A stretch of DNA of 64,000 nt from contig JAQGDQ010000004.1 in the NCBI GenBank assembly GCA_030141605.1, positions 1,488,001 to 1,552,000 on the forward strand, in the 5' to 3' direction. Position numbers and translations under genes: made by a program. A model generated the notes under the pieces. That model saw only the letters and a program-made list of their open reading frames with translations, was not told the origin of the DNA and searched no databases. This document shows positions 16,723 through 27,000 of the stretch, piece after piece (position 1 is the stretch's first letter; every line of letters begins with the position of its first letter). The DNA is from Tubiluchus corallicola. Taxonomy: Eukaryota > Priapulida > Priapulimorpha > Priapulimorphida > Tubiluchidae.

Positions 16723-19700
16723 GTAAGTTTTTTAATATCAATAGAATAGTATTGCATTCTACAAACATTAAAGGTTATCAGTTTTTAGGAAGATATTTAA
16801 TTGTGAACTCATCTCTTTAGCACTGAATTGCGGACAAAATGATAATTTTTGAATAACAATATGAAAACGGTACCTGGGGTAGCAGGTATAAAGGATTATT
16901 AATTTCTTAGTAAGATCTGTGGTCTGACTTCCCATTAAAGTTCCGAAATCATTAGTTTATACCTAACAAAATCGTATTATAACATCTTTGTTTGCCATAT
17001 AAATACACAAAAGTTGAGATTATAAGTAACATTCGTAAAACGTTCACTATTGGAGGCAAAGGCGACAGTGGAATACAAAAGTAGGACTGCAGTGAGAAAA
17101 ATAAGAAATGCAAGTACAGTGACAGGCCTAGTTACCAAATAGTTACATAAAAAATCGAATAGGTATAATTGGGGCAGTTTGGACAGTTTACTAGCGCTAG
17201 GGATAAATGAAATCTGCGCATGTGTGTATGTTATCATGATATAGGAGGGCATTAATATCTAATCATCATTAGGGATTTTAAATTAGATTTGAAGGAAGAA
17301 AAGAATTTGCTTAATTTCTAATGTTAGTGAATTCCAGGACTGAGTCGCATTTCTGGCGAAAGAGTTTTTTGTCCCGTAGCGATAACATGTTATTTGCTTC
17401 AAATTCTTTACAGCAGGGTTTCTGATTATTTCTTTATTGTAATTATTGCAACTGTTGCACTTATTTTTTATGTTTCTCACTTCGTTCGATAGCAGAAAAA
17501 TGATTCTTGTCACTTAATTCCTGCTGCTGTTGCTATAGTTGTTTAAGCGAAATAACAAGGGCATCAGAAACGATATAAAGAACAGCATGTTTGTACAAGT
17601 TGTGTAAATATATGTAAGTAACTTTTATGACTGATTTTGGCTAAGATCCTTATTACCTTCTACCAAAGCCTTTACTGTACCGTTTCAGGGACTATGGTTC
17701 AACCCACGTCAAGTCAAGACTACATGTCTATCTGTTACTTCACAAACTGGTCTCAATATCGTCCAGGTGCGGCACGGTTTCTACCTGAGGACATCCCGGC
17801 TGAATTATGTACGCACGTTATCTACGCTTTTGCCAAACTCACTACTCATCACACTGTCAGCATTCTTGAACCAAATGATGAAGGTATGGAAATTGTAGTA
17901 GTAAAAAAATAACAAGAACGATTAGTTATTTTAATTTTAATTTCAAAATTATCTTTTAGAGATGGAAAGAACTCACAATTATTCATTAAAGGTGAATTTC
18001 CGAAATCTAACTTAATAAAAGGGAAGGAAATGTAAACCCTTGTAATCATAGCAGCTCTTAATTCAGTTCTCGTCGCACACTGACCGGTCCAACAAGTGTT
18101 AACTTACTTGCGCGAGAGTAATAACAAATTTAGGCTAATTAAAAAATTAATATTATCCCTATGATTGCTCAGCGCGAGTAAATTAGTAGTTGCAAATGTA
18201 CCAATTCGGAAGCTTCCAGGATTAGATTGAGATCTACTATAAAAATAAGGAACTGTGTGATTTAGTGATTAAGATGTTGCACCTGAAATCAAATGGTAAA
18301 TTCAGTCAGCTTTTTCAAATTTCTTTTCGTTCAAGTTTGGGTTCAAAAGCACAAGAATTGTAATTGCGTCCTCCTTTGAAAGATTGATAATAACTTTGAA
18401 AATCATATTATATCGACATAAGTCAGCGGTTCTCAACCAGTAGGCTGTAACACAAAGTGGCCATTTGGCCTGTTACAAGAATTTTTTCTTTTTAGCCTTC
18501 TTTGTAAATAAAGAGAAGGTCCTGCCAAGAATGGAAATGACATAAACAATTATTACAGTGAAAACTATTTTAGTAGAATTTTTATTCCTCATCTTTTATT
18601 TAATACTTGTAAAGATACTAGGAACAAGATGCATATCTGCCCAAGCCAAGTGCGATCCATAGAAAGTAGTGGGTGCGACGTTTTCTTCTGTAAAAGACCA
18701 AAGAAAACATTGGGAGCCGCTAAAATAAGTGATGAGTGATAATGAACCACTCACTGATCATTCCAGTTTGTTGCTGCTGTTGGTGTCATCTTTGTCATCG
18801 CTGTCGTCGTCGTTGCCGTTATTTAGGCACTTGTAATCTCGTGTACTGCTACCGAATAGTGAATGGCTGTCGTTGCGCATATTTTTACTTTTAAGCTAAA
18901 TTAAATAGATTTTGACTATTTTAACAATAGTATCGTAGTAATCGCCACTTAGATTGATCTAGTTTTTAAATAATTTGACATCTAGCGAAAGTTATTGGTA
19001 CAATAAATTTGATTTCCAGATTGTCATATTTATTAGATTTCTATCAACGAGTGATGAAGAAGAAAGAGGAAAATCCCAAATTAAGGGTCTTCTTATCAAT
19101 AGGAGGAGCAAACGCTGGCTCTCTAGTGTTTAGTGATATGGCGCTAACAGCACAAAATAGAGCTATATTTATAAAGGTAAACTACACAGTATTTTATTGC
19201 CAATGCCTAGCAGACCAGGCATTTTTATGCTTTTCTGTCTATTGTTTGTTTTTGTGCAATAGGCCACTCAGCAATTAGGAATTAGCAATTGTAGATTTCT
19301 GAAATAGAGACTCTTTTTCAGGTGGTATTTTTAAGCGGTGCAGTTTTTAGTCCTAGTACTGAAAAACATTTTTCCATTATTTTGGTATGATAACTATGTG
19401 GGTCTGGCATGTTTGTATAGGTTCTGGCTAAATATGTCATCATCGTCATCGTTGGCATCATCATCGCCGTCGTAGTCATCATCATCATCATCGTCGTCGT
19501 TATCATCATCATCATCATCAACACCACCACCACCACCATCGCATCGTTATCATCATCAGCAGCAGTAGCACATCGTCTATGTATCCGAAATAGCAGCCCT
19601 TTTTCTTTATTGCAGGATTGTATAACTTACCTTAGAAGAAACGGTTTTGATGGGCTGGATCTGGATTGGGAATTTCCTGGAAGTAATGGCGGCAGGCCAG

Positions 19701-22700
19701 AAGACAAACAGAATCTCGTATCGCTTGTAAAAGTAAGTTTTTTAAATTATCAGCGAAACACAAAGGCAATGTTTTCTTATTTTACTACTAGTCAATTATG
19801 GAAACTTTAAGTGTAGTAGTCGTGATTTTAAGTTTTTAACATGGCAAACAGTTGATATTTTAAAGCTGGTAGTTAACCGTTAAAATTCCCAGGTCTTTAA
19901 TTTTTATTTAGGAGCTAAAAGAAGCTTACGAAGATGAGGCTAGTCAAATGGGAAAACCACGTTTACTACTCTCTCTTGGAGCACCATCTAGTCCGTTCTT
20001 CATAGATCCTGGATATGATATACCAGAACTTGTTAAGTATGTTTCGTTTTAGTTTATGCATCGACTAACGAATGCAGGAAATTGTAAATTAGAACCAACA
20101 TGTTATAAACATGATAAAAATTTATTTGGAACAACGGAAGCCATACCTAAGGTCCTAATTTAGAAATGCCGTTACAGTTAATTTATTTAATGATATTGTC
20201 ATTACCTTTATGCAGAAATTAATCTTTAGCTACACAAGTAACTATTTTCACATTCATTTATTTCATCAGTAGCACAATAGATTTACCGTCGCAGTTCGCC
20301 TGTTGAATGACCTGTTCAGTATAAGTTGTAGCGCAAATAGTTGTAGTTTAGTAGTTTATAAAGACCAACTTTCCAGTTGTATGATCTGTGGGAACACCAG
20401 AGTGATCCGATAAACTATATAAATCTAATATGTTTGGGGAAAAACCTGTTTTCAGAATTTGCACATGTGTTGTGATACTGTTTAAACAAACAAAAATTTT
20501 CAGGTGGGTGGATTTTCTGAATTTGTTTACTTATGATTACCATGGTCCATGGGAGTCAGTTACTGGACACAATGCACCACTTAGAACAAGAAGTGGAGAA
20601 GAACTAACTACATCTAATGTGGTAAGAACTTAAAGATGGAAATCTATACTCAAGCCTTTGTTAATTGTGAAGAAACAATTTAACGTATTTATTGCGCGTA
20701 GGTTTATGTAAATAGGTGGTGTGTAAATCTTTTTCAATTAATCTTTTTTAAGCTTTATTAGCCTTTTGTCTGTAAAACTATTTTATTTATGATCCCACAA
20801 AGTAGTTTAAAAACAAAAATTAAAAATGAATGCTTTGGTTATTTTGTTAGGAATGGACTATTGATTTTTATCTAAAGTCAGGCGCAGCTTCTAAACAACT
20901 TATCCTTGGAATCCCATCGTATGGACGTACATTTACACTTGAGGATGTTAGCAATAATGGAGTCGCAGCACCTCAGAACGGTGTGGGCAATGAAGGAGAT
21001 TACACTAGAGAATCAGGATTTCTTGCTTATTATGAGGTATTCGAGGGACCAACTTAGAATGTAATGATCGCTGGGAAACTGGGTAGTTCCACTGGTCAAA
21101 GCATCCACCCTGTAAGCAAGAGGTCTCTAGTTCAAATCCAGGCTGTGTTGAAACTTTTTCACATTTTCGGTTTTCAAAATTTGGTTTCAAGTTTCAGTTA
21201 AAAGAGGATTTGTACCATCATTAATGATAATCTTGCTATTAAGATTGTAAATAATTGATTTTATATAGTTTTTATTAAGGTATTTTTTGTTATTCTTGAT
21301 AATTTGCACTGAGCACGTGCCTAACAAACTGATTTGCAGATCTGCACCATTTCAGATTTGCGCGAAAGTAATTCCAGAATATCAGTTGCATTACAGCGAA
21401 GAACAAGAAGTTCCTTATGCGTTTAAAGGAGACCAATGGGTGTCATATGAGAATAAAGATAGCCTGAGCGCAAAGGTAACTTATATCTTTTACAGCATAA
21501 ACTTGTTGCTTTTCTTATCTACTTTAAAAGCGCATTTTAGAAATGGAATTGTTAGTTGTAATTCTTAATGACAATGTCCTTCTTTATTGATTCTCCACCT
21601 TCTTTCATGTTTCATTGTGCATCCTGATATTAGCAAAAACTTTTGGTGCACCTTACACAAAATTAATGTGTACAATGGTAACAAGATTTTAGCATTATAA
21701 ACATTTAAGCTCCTACAAGCATTTCAAATTTGTGTGTAAGTGCTATTAATTTTCATTCCAGGTAACATTAATGGTAAACAAAAACTTGGGGGGATTTTGT
21801 TTCTGGACACTGGATCTTGACGATTTTGCTCAAATTTGCCCAGAGAGTTCAAGAAATTTTGCTTTATTGGCACACATCTTCAATGAGCTTGATAAAGTCA
21901 CCAAAGAGATCTCCAAAATAATTGCAACAATTGACAAACAAATTGATAAAAACAGAGTAAGTAAACAAGGATTCAACGAGACGATTCCAACTGAAACCAC
22001 ATCAAGCGAACAGCAGACGCGTGAAGAAGAACCGTCAATAGCTGGCACACTACCCACAATCACTGAACAACTGATATCTGACAGTACAACTATTGAAACA
22101 CCAAAAACAATAACCGAGTTTACTGAAGAATCCAAAACTGATATTACGTTTACAGATAAAGAATTATCATTGCCCACAACCACTGAGCAACTGATACTTG
22201 ACAGCATAGTTACCGAAGCACCACCAACATTAACCACGTTAGCAGAAGAGGCCAAAACTGATACTACGTTTGGTGATGAAGGGTTATCATTATCCACAAC
22301 CACTGAACAGCTAATAGCTGCCAGTGCACCTACTGAAGCACTAACAACAGTAACCAAGTTTAATAAAGAATCCAAGACTGACACTATTTTTACCGATGAG
22401 GAGTTATCATTGCCTACAGCCACTGAACAGCAAATAACTGACAGTACAGCTAGTGAAGTACTAACAACCATAACCAATTTTACCGAAGAACCAAAAACTG
22501 ATGATACCGTTTCTGATGAAGGATTTTCATTACTCATAACAACCAAACAGCCCCCAACTGGCAGTACAGATAATGGAGCACCAGAAAGAGTAACCAAATT
22601 CATTGAAGAACCCAAAACTGATACTACTGTTACTGATGAAGGGCAATCATTTCCTACAACCTCTGAACTTCTGATAACTGGCAGTACAGATACTGAAGCA

Positions 22701-23684
22701 CCAACAACAGTAACCAAGCTTACTAAAGAATCCAAAACTGATGCTACTGTTATTAATGAAGCACAATCGTCACTTATAACTACCCAGTATCTGTTCATTA
22801 ATAGCACAGCTACTGGAGCACCAATAGTAACCAAGTTTACTGAAGAACCCAAAACTGATACTACTTTCATTGATGAAGGGTTATCGCTGCCCACAACCAC
22901 TGAGTATCTGCTAACTGACAGCATTGCTACTGATGAACCAACAACAGTAATCAAGCCAACTGGAGAATATGAGACATCACCTATTTTTACTGACAAATTA
23001 TCAACGGCGACAATCACTGAGACATCAATAACTGACTTTTCAATTTCCACCGAGCCATTAACTCCAACATCTAGTGAAGAACTAACTACAGTTGATGTTT
23101 TGTTGACGTTAACAACTCAGTGCAACGAAATTGAATTCAAATGCCCTAACAATGGATTATTTATTGACCCAACAGATTGCAGACGATTTTACCAATGCGC
23201 ATTTTGGGGCACAGTTCACGAAAGAGCTTTTCTGCACAGATGTCCCGATCTGTTGGTTTTTGATAGCGATACAGGTTTCTGCAACTGGTCCCATCGCGTC
23301 AATGTGGCAGACATTTGTAGATGTGGAGAACAACTGTCACTGGCAACTACTACTGGTTCAACAACAGCTGCAACACTGACAGGTGTTGCTAAATCAGTAA
23401 CAAGGCACCCACAAGTGATAAATATGCATCAAGATCGTATTGCAACTAGAAGATTGCCTTCTTATTGCAATGTGTGGTCATTCACTTGTCCACGTAATGG
23501 GTTATTCATAGATCCTACTAACTGCAAACGCTTTTACCAATGTTCTTTTTGGGGAACAAAGTATGAACGTGCTTATCTTCGTAGATGTCCTGATCATCTG
23601 GTTTTTGACGCTAGACTTGTTATTTGCAACTGGCCCAGTCATGTGAATGTTGGTGCCACTTGTCGGTGTGGCGAAGAAGTATAG
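16656..23684 (+). CDS. Secreted GH18 chitinase with repeat linker and two CBM14 domains
   Basis: Nine exons join in phase (16656-16722, 17689-17883, 19037-19176, 19616-19732, 19912-20036, 20504-20621, 20851-21036, 21356-21475, 21762-23684) to give about 996 residues. GH18 hallmarks: S-I-G-G (108-111), D146-G-L-D149-L-D151-W-E153 with the catalytic Glu, T-Y-D-Y (224-227) and W371-T-L-D-L-D-D-F. Residues about 453-790 form nine Thr/Ser/Glu-rich repeats. Two six-Cys chitin-binding CBM14 domains follow (about 810-877 and 925-992). It should hydrolyse beta-1,4 bonds of chitin outside the cell, held on substrate by the CBMs. The first exon is the weakest part: its hydrophobic start is short for a signal peptide and an upstream exon is possible. 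I cannot tell digestive from developmental chitinase. Confidence 0.92.
17689..17883 (+). CDS. Chitinase exon, start of GH18 domain
   Basis: Bounded by CGTTTCAG and GTATGG. It encodes S-I-C-Y-F-T-N-W-S-Q-Y-R-P and C-T-H-V-I-Y-A-F-A, the first beta strands of family 18 chitinases. Confidence 0.9.
18247..18405 (+). repeat. Degenerate tRNA-derived SINE copy
   Basis: Head and body resemble the SINE at 9538-9728: TAGTGATTAAGATGTTGCACC, a weak B-box GGTAAATTCAGTC, then CTTTTTCAAATTTCTTTTC and a tail with GATTGATAATAAC. It is more diverged than the other copies. Confidence 0.45.
18416..18730. mobile_element. hAT (Charlie-like) MITE with near-perfect 8-bp target duplication
   Basis: The body 18424-18722 (299 bp) begins CAGCGGTTCTCAACC, the classic terminus of animal hAT/Charlie elements. 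It ends TTGGGAGCCGCTA, which pairs with that terminus at 10 of 13 bases. The flanks ACATAAGT (18416-18423) and AAATAAGT (18723-18730) form an 8-bp target duplication with one mismatch. It has no coding capacity and sits in a chitinase intron. Confidence 0.78.
19037..19176 (+). CDS. Chitinase exon with SIGG motif
   Basis: I chose the acceptor TTATTAG (19030-19036) because it alone keeps both frame and family length; CCAG at 19016-19019 would shift frame. It encodes N-P-K-L-R-V-F-L-S-I-G-G and ends in phase 0 at GTAAAC. Confidence 0.82.
19438..19565 (+). repeat. Imperfect (ATC/ATCG)n microsatellite
   Basis: Interrupted runs of CATCAT, CGTCGT and CACCAC triplets lie just upstream of the chitinase exon carrying the active site, in the 19177-19615 intron. 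Long frames here are artefacts of the triplet repeat. Confidence 0.85.
19616..19732 (+). CDS. Chitinase exon with catalytic DxxDxDxE
   Basis: 117 nt between TTGCAG and GTAAGT. It encodes F-D-G-L-D-L-D-W-E-F-P-G with all catalytic acids present, so the enzyme should be active. Confidence 0.93.
19912..20036 (+). CDS. Chitinase exon (K-P-R-L-L-L-S block)
   Basis: 125 nt between ATTTAG and GTATGT. It encodes E-L-K-E-A-Y through P-E-L-V plus two bases of Lys215, a canonical GH18 segment. Confidence 0.9.
20037..20503 (+). other. Chitinase intron without visible features
   Basis: Ordinary A+T-rich intron with GTATGT and TTTTCAG ends. No repeats recognised. Confidence 0.6.
20504..20621 (+). CDS. 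Chitinase exon with TYDYHG motif
   Basis: 118 nt between TTTCAG and GTAAGA. It encodes F-T-Y-D-Y-H-G-P-W-E, corresponding to the M-T-Y-D-L-H-G-S-W substrate-cleft block of animal chitinases. Confidence 0.92.
20851..21036 (+). CDS. Chitinase exon (G-I-P-S-Y-G-R block)
   Basis: 186 nt, phase 0 at both ends (TTGTTAG, GTATTC). It encodes L-G-I-P-S-Y-G-R-T-F and G-F-L-A-Y-Y-E, including part of the alpha+beta insertion domain of GH18 chitinases. Confidence 0.92.
21060..21257 (+). mobile_element. tRNA-derived SINE in chitinase intron
   Basis: B-box-like AGTTCAAATCCAGG at about 21129, then GAAACTTTTTCACATTTTC, and a tail GGATTTGTACCATCATTAATGATAATCTTG matching the tail of the 9538-9728 copy. It begins about 24 bp after the exon donor at 21037. 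Confidence 0.65.
21356..21475 (+). CDS. Chitinase exon (V-P-Y-A-F block)
   Basis: 120 nt, phase 0 at both ends (ATTTCAG, GTAACT). It encodes I-C-A-K-V and E-V-P-Y-A-F-K-G-D-Q-W-V-S-Y, the segment before the last barrel strand. Confidence 0.9.
21762..23684 (+). CDS. Chitinase last exon: barrel end, repeat linker, two CBM14
   Basis: This single 1,923-nt exon closes the GH18 barrel (C-F-W-T-L-D-L-D-D-F), then encodes the repetitive linker and both CBM14 domains, ending at TAG 23682-23684. Packing all non-catalytic modules into one exon suggests they were gained or expanded as a unit. Confidence 0.93.
   Translation, partial: VTLMVNKNLGGFCFWTLDLDDFAQICPESSRNFALLAHIFNELDKVTKEISKIIATIDKQIDKNRVSKQGFNETIPTETTSSEQQTREEEPSIAGTLPTITEQLISDSTTIETPKTITEFTEESKTDITFTDKELSLPTTTEQLILDSIVTEAPPTLTTLAEEAKTDTTFGDEGLSLSTTTEQLIAASAPTEALTTVTKFNKESKTDTIFTDEELSLPTATEQQITDSTASEVLTTITNFTEEPKTDDTVSDEGFSLLITTKQPPTGSTDNGAPERVTKFIEEPKTDTTVTDEGQSFPTTSELLITGSTDTEAPTTVTKLTKESKTDATVINEAQSSLITTQYLFINSTATGAPIVTKFTEEPKTDTTFIDEGLSLPTTTEYLLTDSIATDEPTTVIKPTGEYETSPIFTDKLSTATITETSITDFSISTEPLTPTSSEELTTVDVLLTLTTQCNEIEFKCPNNGLFIDPTDCRRFYQCAFWGTVHERAFLHRCPDLLVFDSDTGFCNWSHRVNVADICRCGEQLSLATTTGSTTAATLTGVAKSVTRHPQVINMHQDRIATRRLPSYCNVWSFTCPRNGLFIDPTNCKRFYQCSFWGTKYERAYLRRCPDHLVFDARLVICNWPSHVNVGATCRCGEEV
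22040..23060 (+). repeat. Coding tandem repeat, nine units of 120 bp
   Basis: Copies of a block containing CCCACAACCACTGA start near 22052, 22172, 22292, 22412, 22532, 22652, 22772, 22889 and 23007. Spacing is exactly 120 bp except for the last two intervals (117 and 118 bp). Each unit encodes 39-40 residues of the type L-P-T-T-T-E-Q-L then T-E-A-P-T-T-V-T-K, rich in Thr, Ser and Glu. It is probably an O-glycosylated spacer. Units differ at many sites, so the array is not recent. Confidence 0.88.
23121..23324 (+). other. CBM14 (peritrophin-A) domain 1 of the chitinase
   Basis: Cysteines fall in F-K-C-P, D-C-R-R-F-Y-Q-C, R-C-P-D, F-C-N-W and I-C-R-C. This follows the six-Cys chitin-binding pattern with an extra Cys pair flanking it. 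Aromatic residues in F-Y-Q-C and C-N-W are usual ligand contacts. Confidence 0.88.
23466..23669 (+). other. CBM14 (peritrophin-A) domain 2 of the chitinase
   Basis: A near copy of domain 1 with the same cysteine spacing, N-G-L-F-I-D-P-T and C-N-W. The strong similarity implies tandem duplication of the domain. The protein ends four residues after the last Cys. Confidence 0.88.
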
Positions 23685-24020
23685 CTTGTAAATAATGTAT
23701 AAACTGGAACAAGTTCAGTATGTTATACGAAGTTATCTATTAATTCTTGCGGTTTTGTTGTAAATATTACGCTTTCCATTAGTTGGAATTCAGTGGTGTT
23801 ATACACTTAAATTACCTGCGACTGTGGCCTTTCTACATATAGGTGAAACTTACCATAACGTGCCAAGCCGCAAAAAGCTATTGAAATAATGAGTATATAT
23901 GAATAACGAAAAGATATAGCAGCTTGCCCAGCCCATCTTGCAATGATTTTTATATAAGAATAAATTAAAATTAAAAGAGGCGACATGCGCCAAAATTAAG
24001 TGTCTAAATAAAATAGCAAC
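23685..24020 (+). terminator. Chitinase 3' UTR and polyadenylation signals
   Basis: AATAAA occurs at 23959-23964, about 275 bp after the stop, and again near 24006. Either could direct cleavage. This is an inference from motif and distance. Confidence 0.5.
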
Positions 24021-27000
24021 AAGTACCTACAAATGGTGTTTTTATTACTTAGTCACTTGGGAATTTAACAATAACTTTAATGCAAAATGGCACCAGTTTT
24101 GTAGTTCAAATCTAACTGCTACGTTTAATAAAATGTGCGATAAATCGTTCTTGTTCGATTTTATTAAACAGTACGTTTTCTATCGTGCCTTATTCTCGAA
24201 TATGTTTTACTTGCAATCTACAGAAGAATACTTGAGATTAAAGAGAATTTGTTTAAGTCCTGTGCAGTCATCCTCTAAAACGGAAAGTAAGTCCCGCGTT
24301 CAAACATAATCGGACATGAGTTTTTGCTACCGCCCGATAGTATAAAATTTATTCTATAACTGTAAGTAACAGAAAACAACATGGAGAAATCGCTTTATTA
24401 CTGCGAAGTTAATTATAACTTACAATAATTCCTAACTTAGGTAAGTAAATACCTTTATTTGTTTGCCATTTTCAGGAATTCAAATAGCTGATAAGTAACT
24501 TTCCGAAAACAATATGACTAATAACGTTTAAATACGGCCTGTGGAAAGAAAATATTCTTTTTGCGTTAGCTTTCTTGACTTTTCCTTTTCTTTGCACATT
24601 CACTGGCTTATTTGTTCAGAGTTAAACAGCTCTGCTTGTATCAGATTGCATCCTGATTACCCTCTATTCACTCTAATCTAGATACATAATGAGCATTAAC
24701 GTTTGCCCAGCATCATCCAGTATCTTGTGTTTCGTAACAAGATGAAGTGGATAATAATGAAGCTTGTGCAAAATGGGATGAAGTGCTGATGGGATGCACA
24801 AGATAGGTGACGTTCTAAATAATTTACACAGCCGAGACAGGGCCGTTTTCGGGCTATAATAGAAAACAATAAGATAAAATACAATTAAATACGATGCGAT
24901 GTGATGGGGAGGATGTAAATTACTAATGATATGATGTTATAAAATAAAATAATGTAAAATGAATCGGTTGGAAACAATATTAAATAAAACGAAATAATGA
25001 GAAACAAAACAAAAACGTTAACAAAGGAAAAACAAAATAATACTCTGATAGTTTAAAATTTAAAATGAAGTTTATATAATTAAGAGGATGAACGAAGATT
25101 TGTGTGTATAATTTTTTGAGGCATTCATCAAGGTTTTAGGAATTTTATGGAACAAAGTCATGGAAATTTGGACAATAACCATATGTAGTGCATACACATA
25201 TAATCTATAGCCTAAGTGGTCACAACATTTACACAGTCGTATTTAGTAGTTGCATTGTACTTCTCCTATGAACTGCTAATTTATTTATGGTATTGCGATA
25301 GATGCAATTTAATTATAATAAACGAAACTTGCGATATCTTACTTTACTGAATAAAGAAACGTAGAAAATTTTAAAGAGTCAGATTGTCATGAGCAATTTA
25401 AGTGCATATACATTAGAGCAAATGTAGCATATCGCAAATGCAGAGGATGACTCTGTGTTGTTTCGACATGAATATGACCCCTGGATGAGTCAAATATGTA
25501 AAAAAATCGACAGATGACAGTCGCGCGGCAAATGGTAGTCGATGAATGATCATCGTCATCACCATGACGTAAGTGTTATATTTTGATAACAGGAATAAAT
25601 AAAAGTCTGTTCTTATCGTTCGTTCCACAGGTTTTTATTTTCAAGAATACATTGTCACACTTCGGCTACAAAAAAACGGGTTGTGTGTTTAGCTTAATGA
25701 TCAAGAATTCAAGAGAAGTTGACAAGGTGAAGCGAATTGCATCTTCTTCAGTTATACAGTGTGCCACAACCTAAAATTAATTTCGTAATACGTTAACAAT
25801 TTATTTGACTATCAAATGTGATACATCAATCGTAAACAAATAATATTAGTCTAATTTATACCAACAATTGGATACATCTTATTAGTAACTGCTGCTTTGT
25901 ATTATCATAAATTACTGGTTGTACATTTACACACTGGCTTATACTTATTTTTGGTTTAACGTAATTCATGTCAATAGCATGAACATGCTAAATAAAACTG
26001 CTGCTTTGTAGTATCACAAATATTACTATTTGTCCATTTACATTCTAGTATATGCACTTTATATTGTTTAGTTTTGTAACTTCCTGATATGAAGTATATC
26101 CCATGCATGTGGTGTCCTAAATGTAAACGTTTCCAGTTTATAAGCGCTCTGTAACTAAGTTCATGTAGGATCTTAGTTTAATGTTGTTACAACGTGTTAG
26201 TTTTGTGTTGATTTATTGCCATTGTTATCGTGTTGACGGCTCTCAATCAAAAAACTATCATTTATTGCTAGTAATTAAAGGTGATGATGAAAAGCGACAA
26301 GGACAGGTGTGAGCAGCCCGCACAGGACGGGATGCTAATTAAGCCAGTAATCAGACAGTTATACACGCCATCACATATTTCTTTCACGCGTTTCAGCTGC
26401 TTGCTTTTATTTTTTCCGTCTCTCTTTCTTTTTCTTTTTTCTCTCTTCCACTCTTTCCCTACGGTCTTTTGTTTTATTTTCACTGCTTTTTTACGAATTT
26501 TTCTCTACATTCGCCTTGTTCCTTAATTATACAATTGCCATTTTACAGCTTAGCTAGTAATTAGTACAATGTACTAAATAACCAAACAGTTTTTTACTAA
26601 TTACACAGTTTTTGTATTCAGTTTTTGAATTATAATTCTTTTACAGCTGCCTTGTGTTTTTTGGTTCTTCCCAAAATAGCACTTCGTCTATGTTCAATGG
26701 ATAGATAGTTAACTGCAGGGATTTATGGTTTACTATATGTGGCCTCGTGCAAGTATTCTTTGTGGATGTAAATCGTAAAGCCTGGAATTGATATAACTGA
26801 TAAAACCATAAAGAACTGGAACGGTACAACGTTCCAATATAATCAACTGAATAGTTAGTGAAAAATCGAATTTATCATTTCTTTATTGTTGAATTATTTT
26901 TTATTAATGACGGTAGTAAGTTTGAGATCAAAAAATCAGTAGATGGTTTCTCCTACTAGTCTGTTTTGTTTCTCTGTGCCTTATCTTATTTAATTTCTGA

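Larger units (their letters stand above)
17884..19036 (+). other. Chitinase intron with SINE and hAT-like MITE
   Basis: Contains the SINE relic at 18247-18405 and the MITE at 18424-18722. The rest is A+T-rich and featureless to me. Confidence 0.6.

Noticed and set aside
19009-19036. Upstream extension of the chitinase exon using acceptor CCAG at 19016-19019 or TCTAG near 18984
   Set aside because: The first breaks the frame. The second keeps it but adds about 18 residues that GH18 proteins lack before the S-I-G-G strand.
21830-23050. 406-residue minus-strand frame as a gene
   Set aside because: It is the mirror of a repetitive coding linker. The plus strand carries clear GH18 and CBM14 sequence in one continuous exon, and the antisense product shows no domain I recognise.
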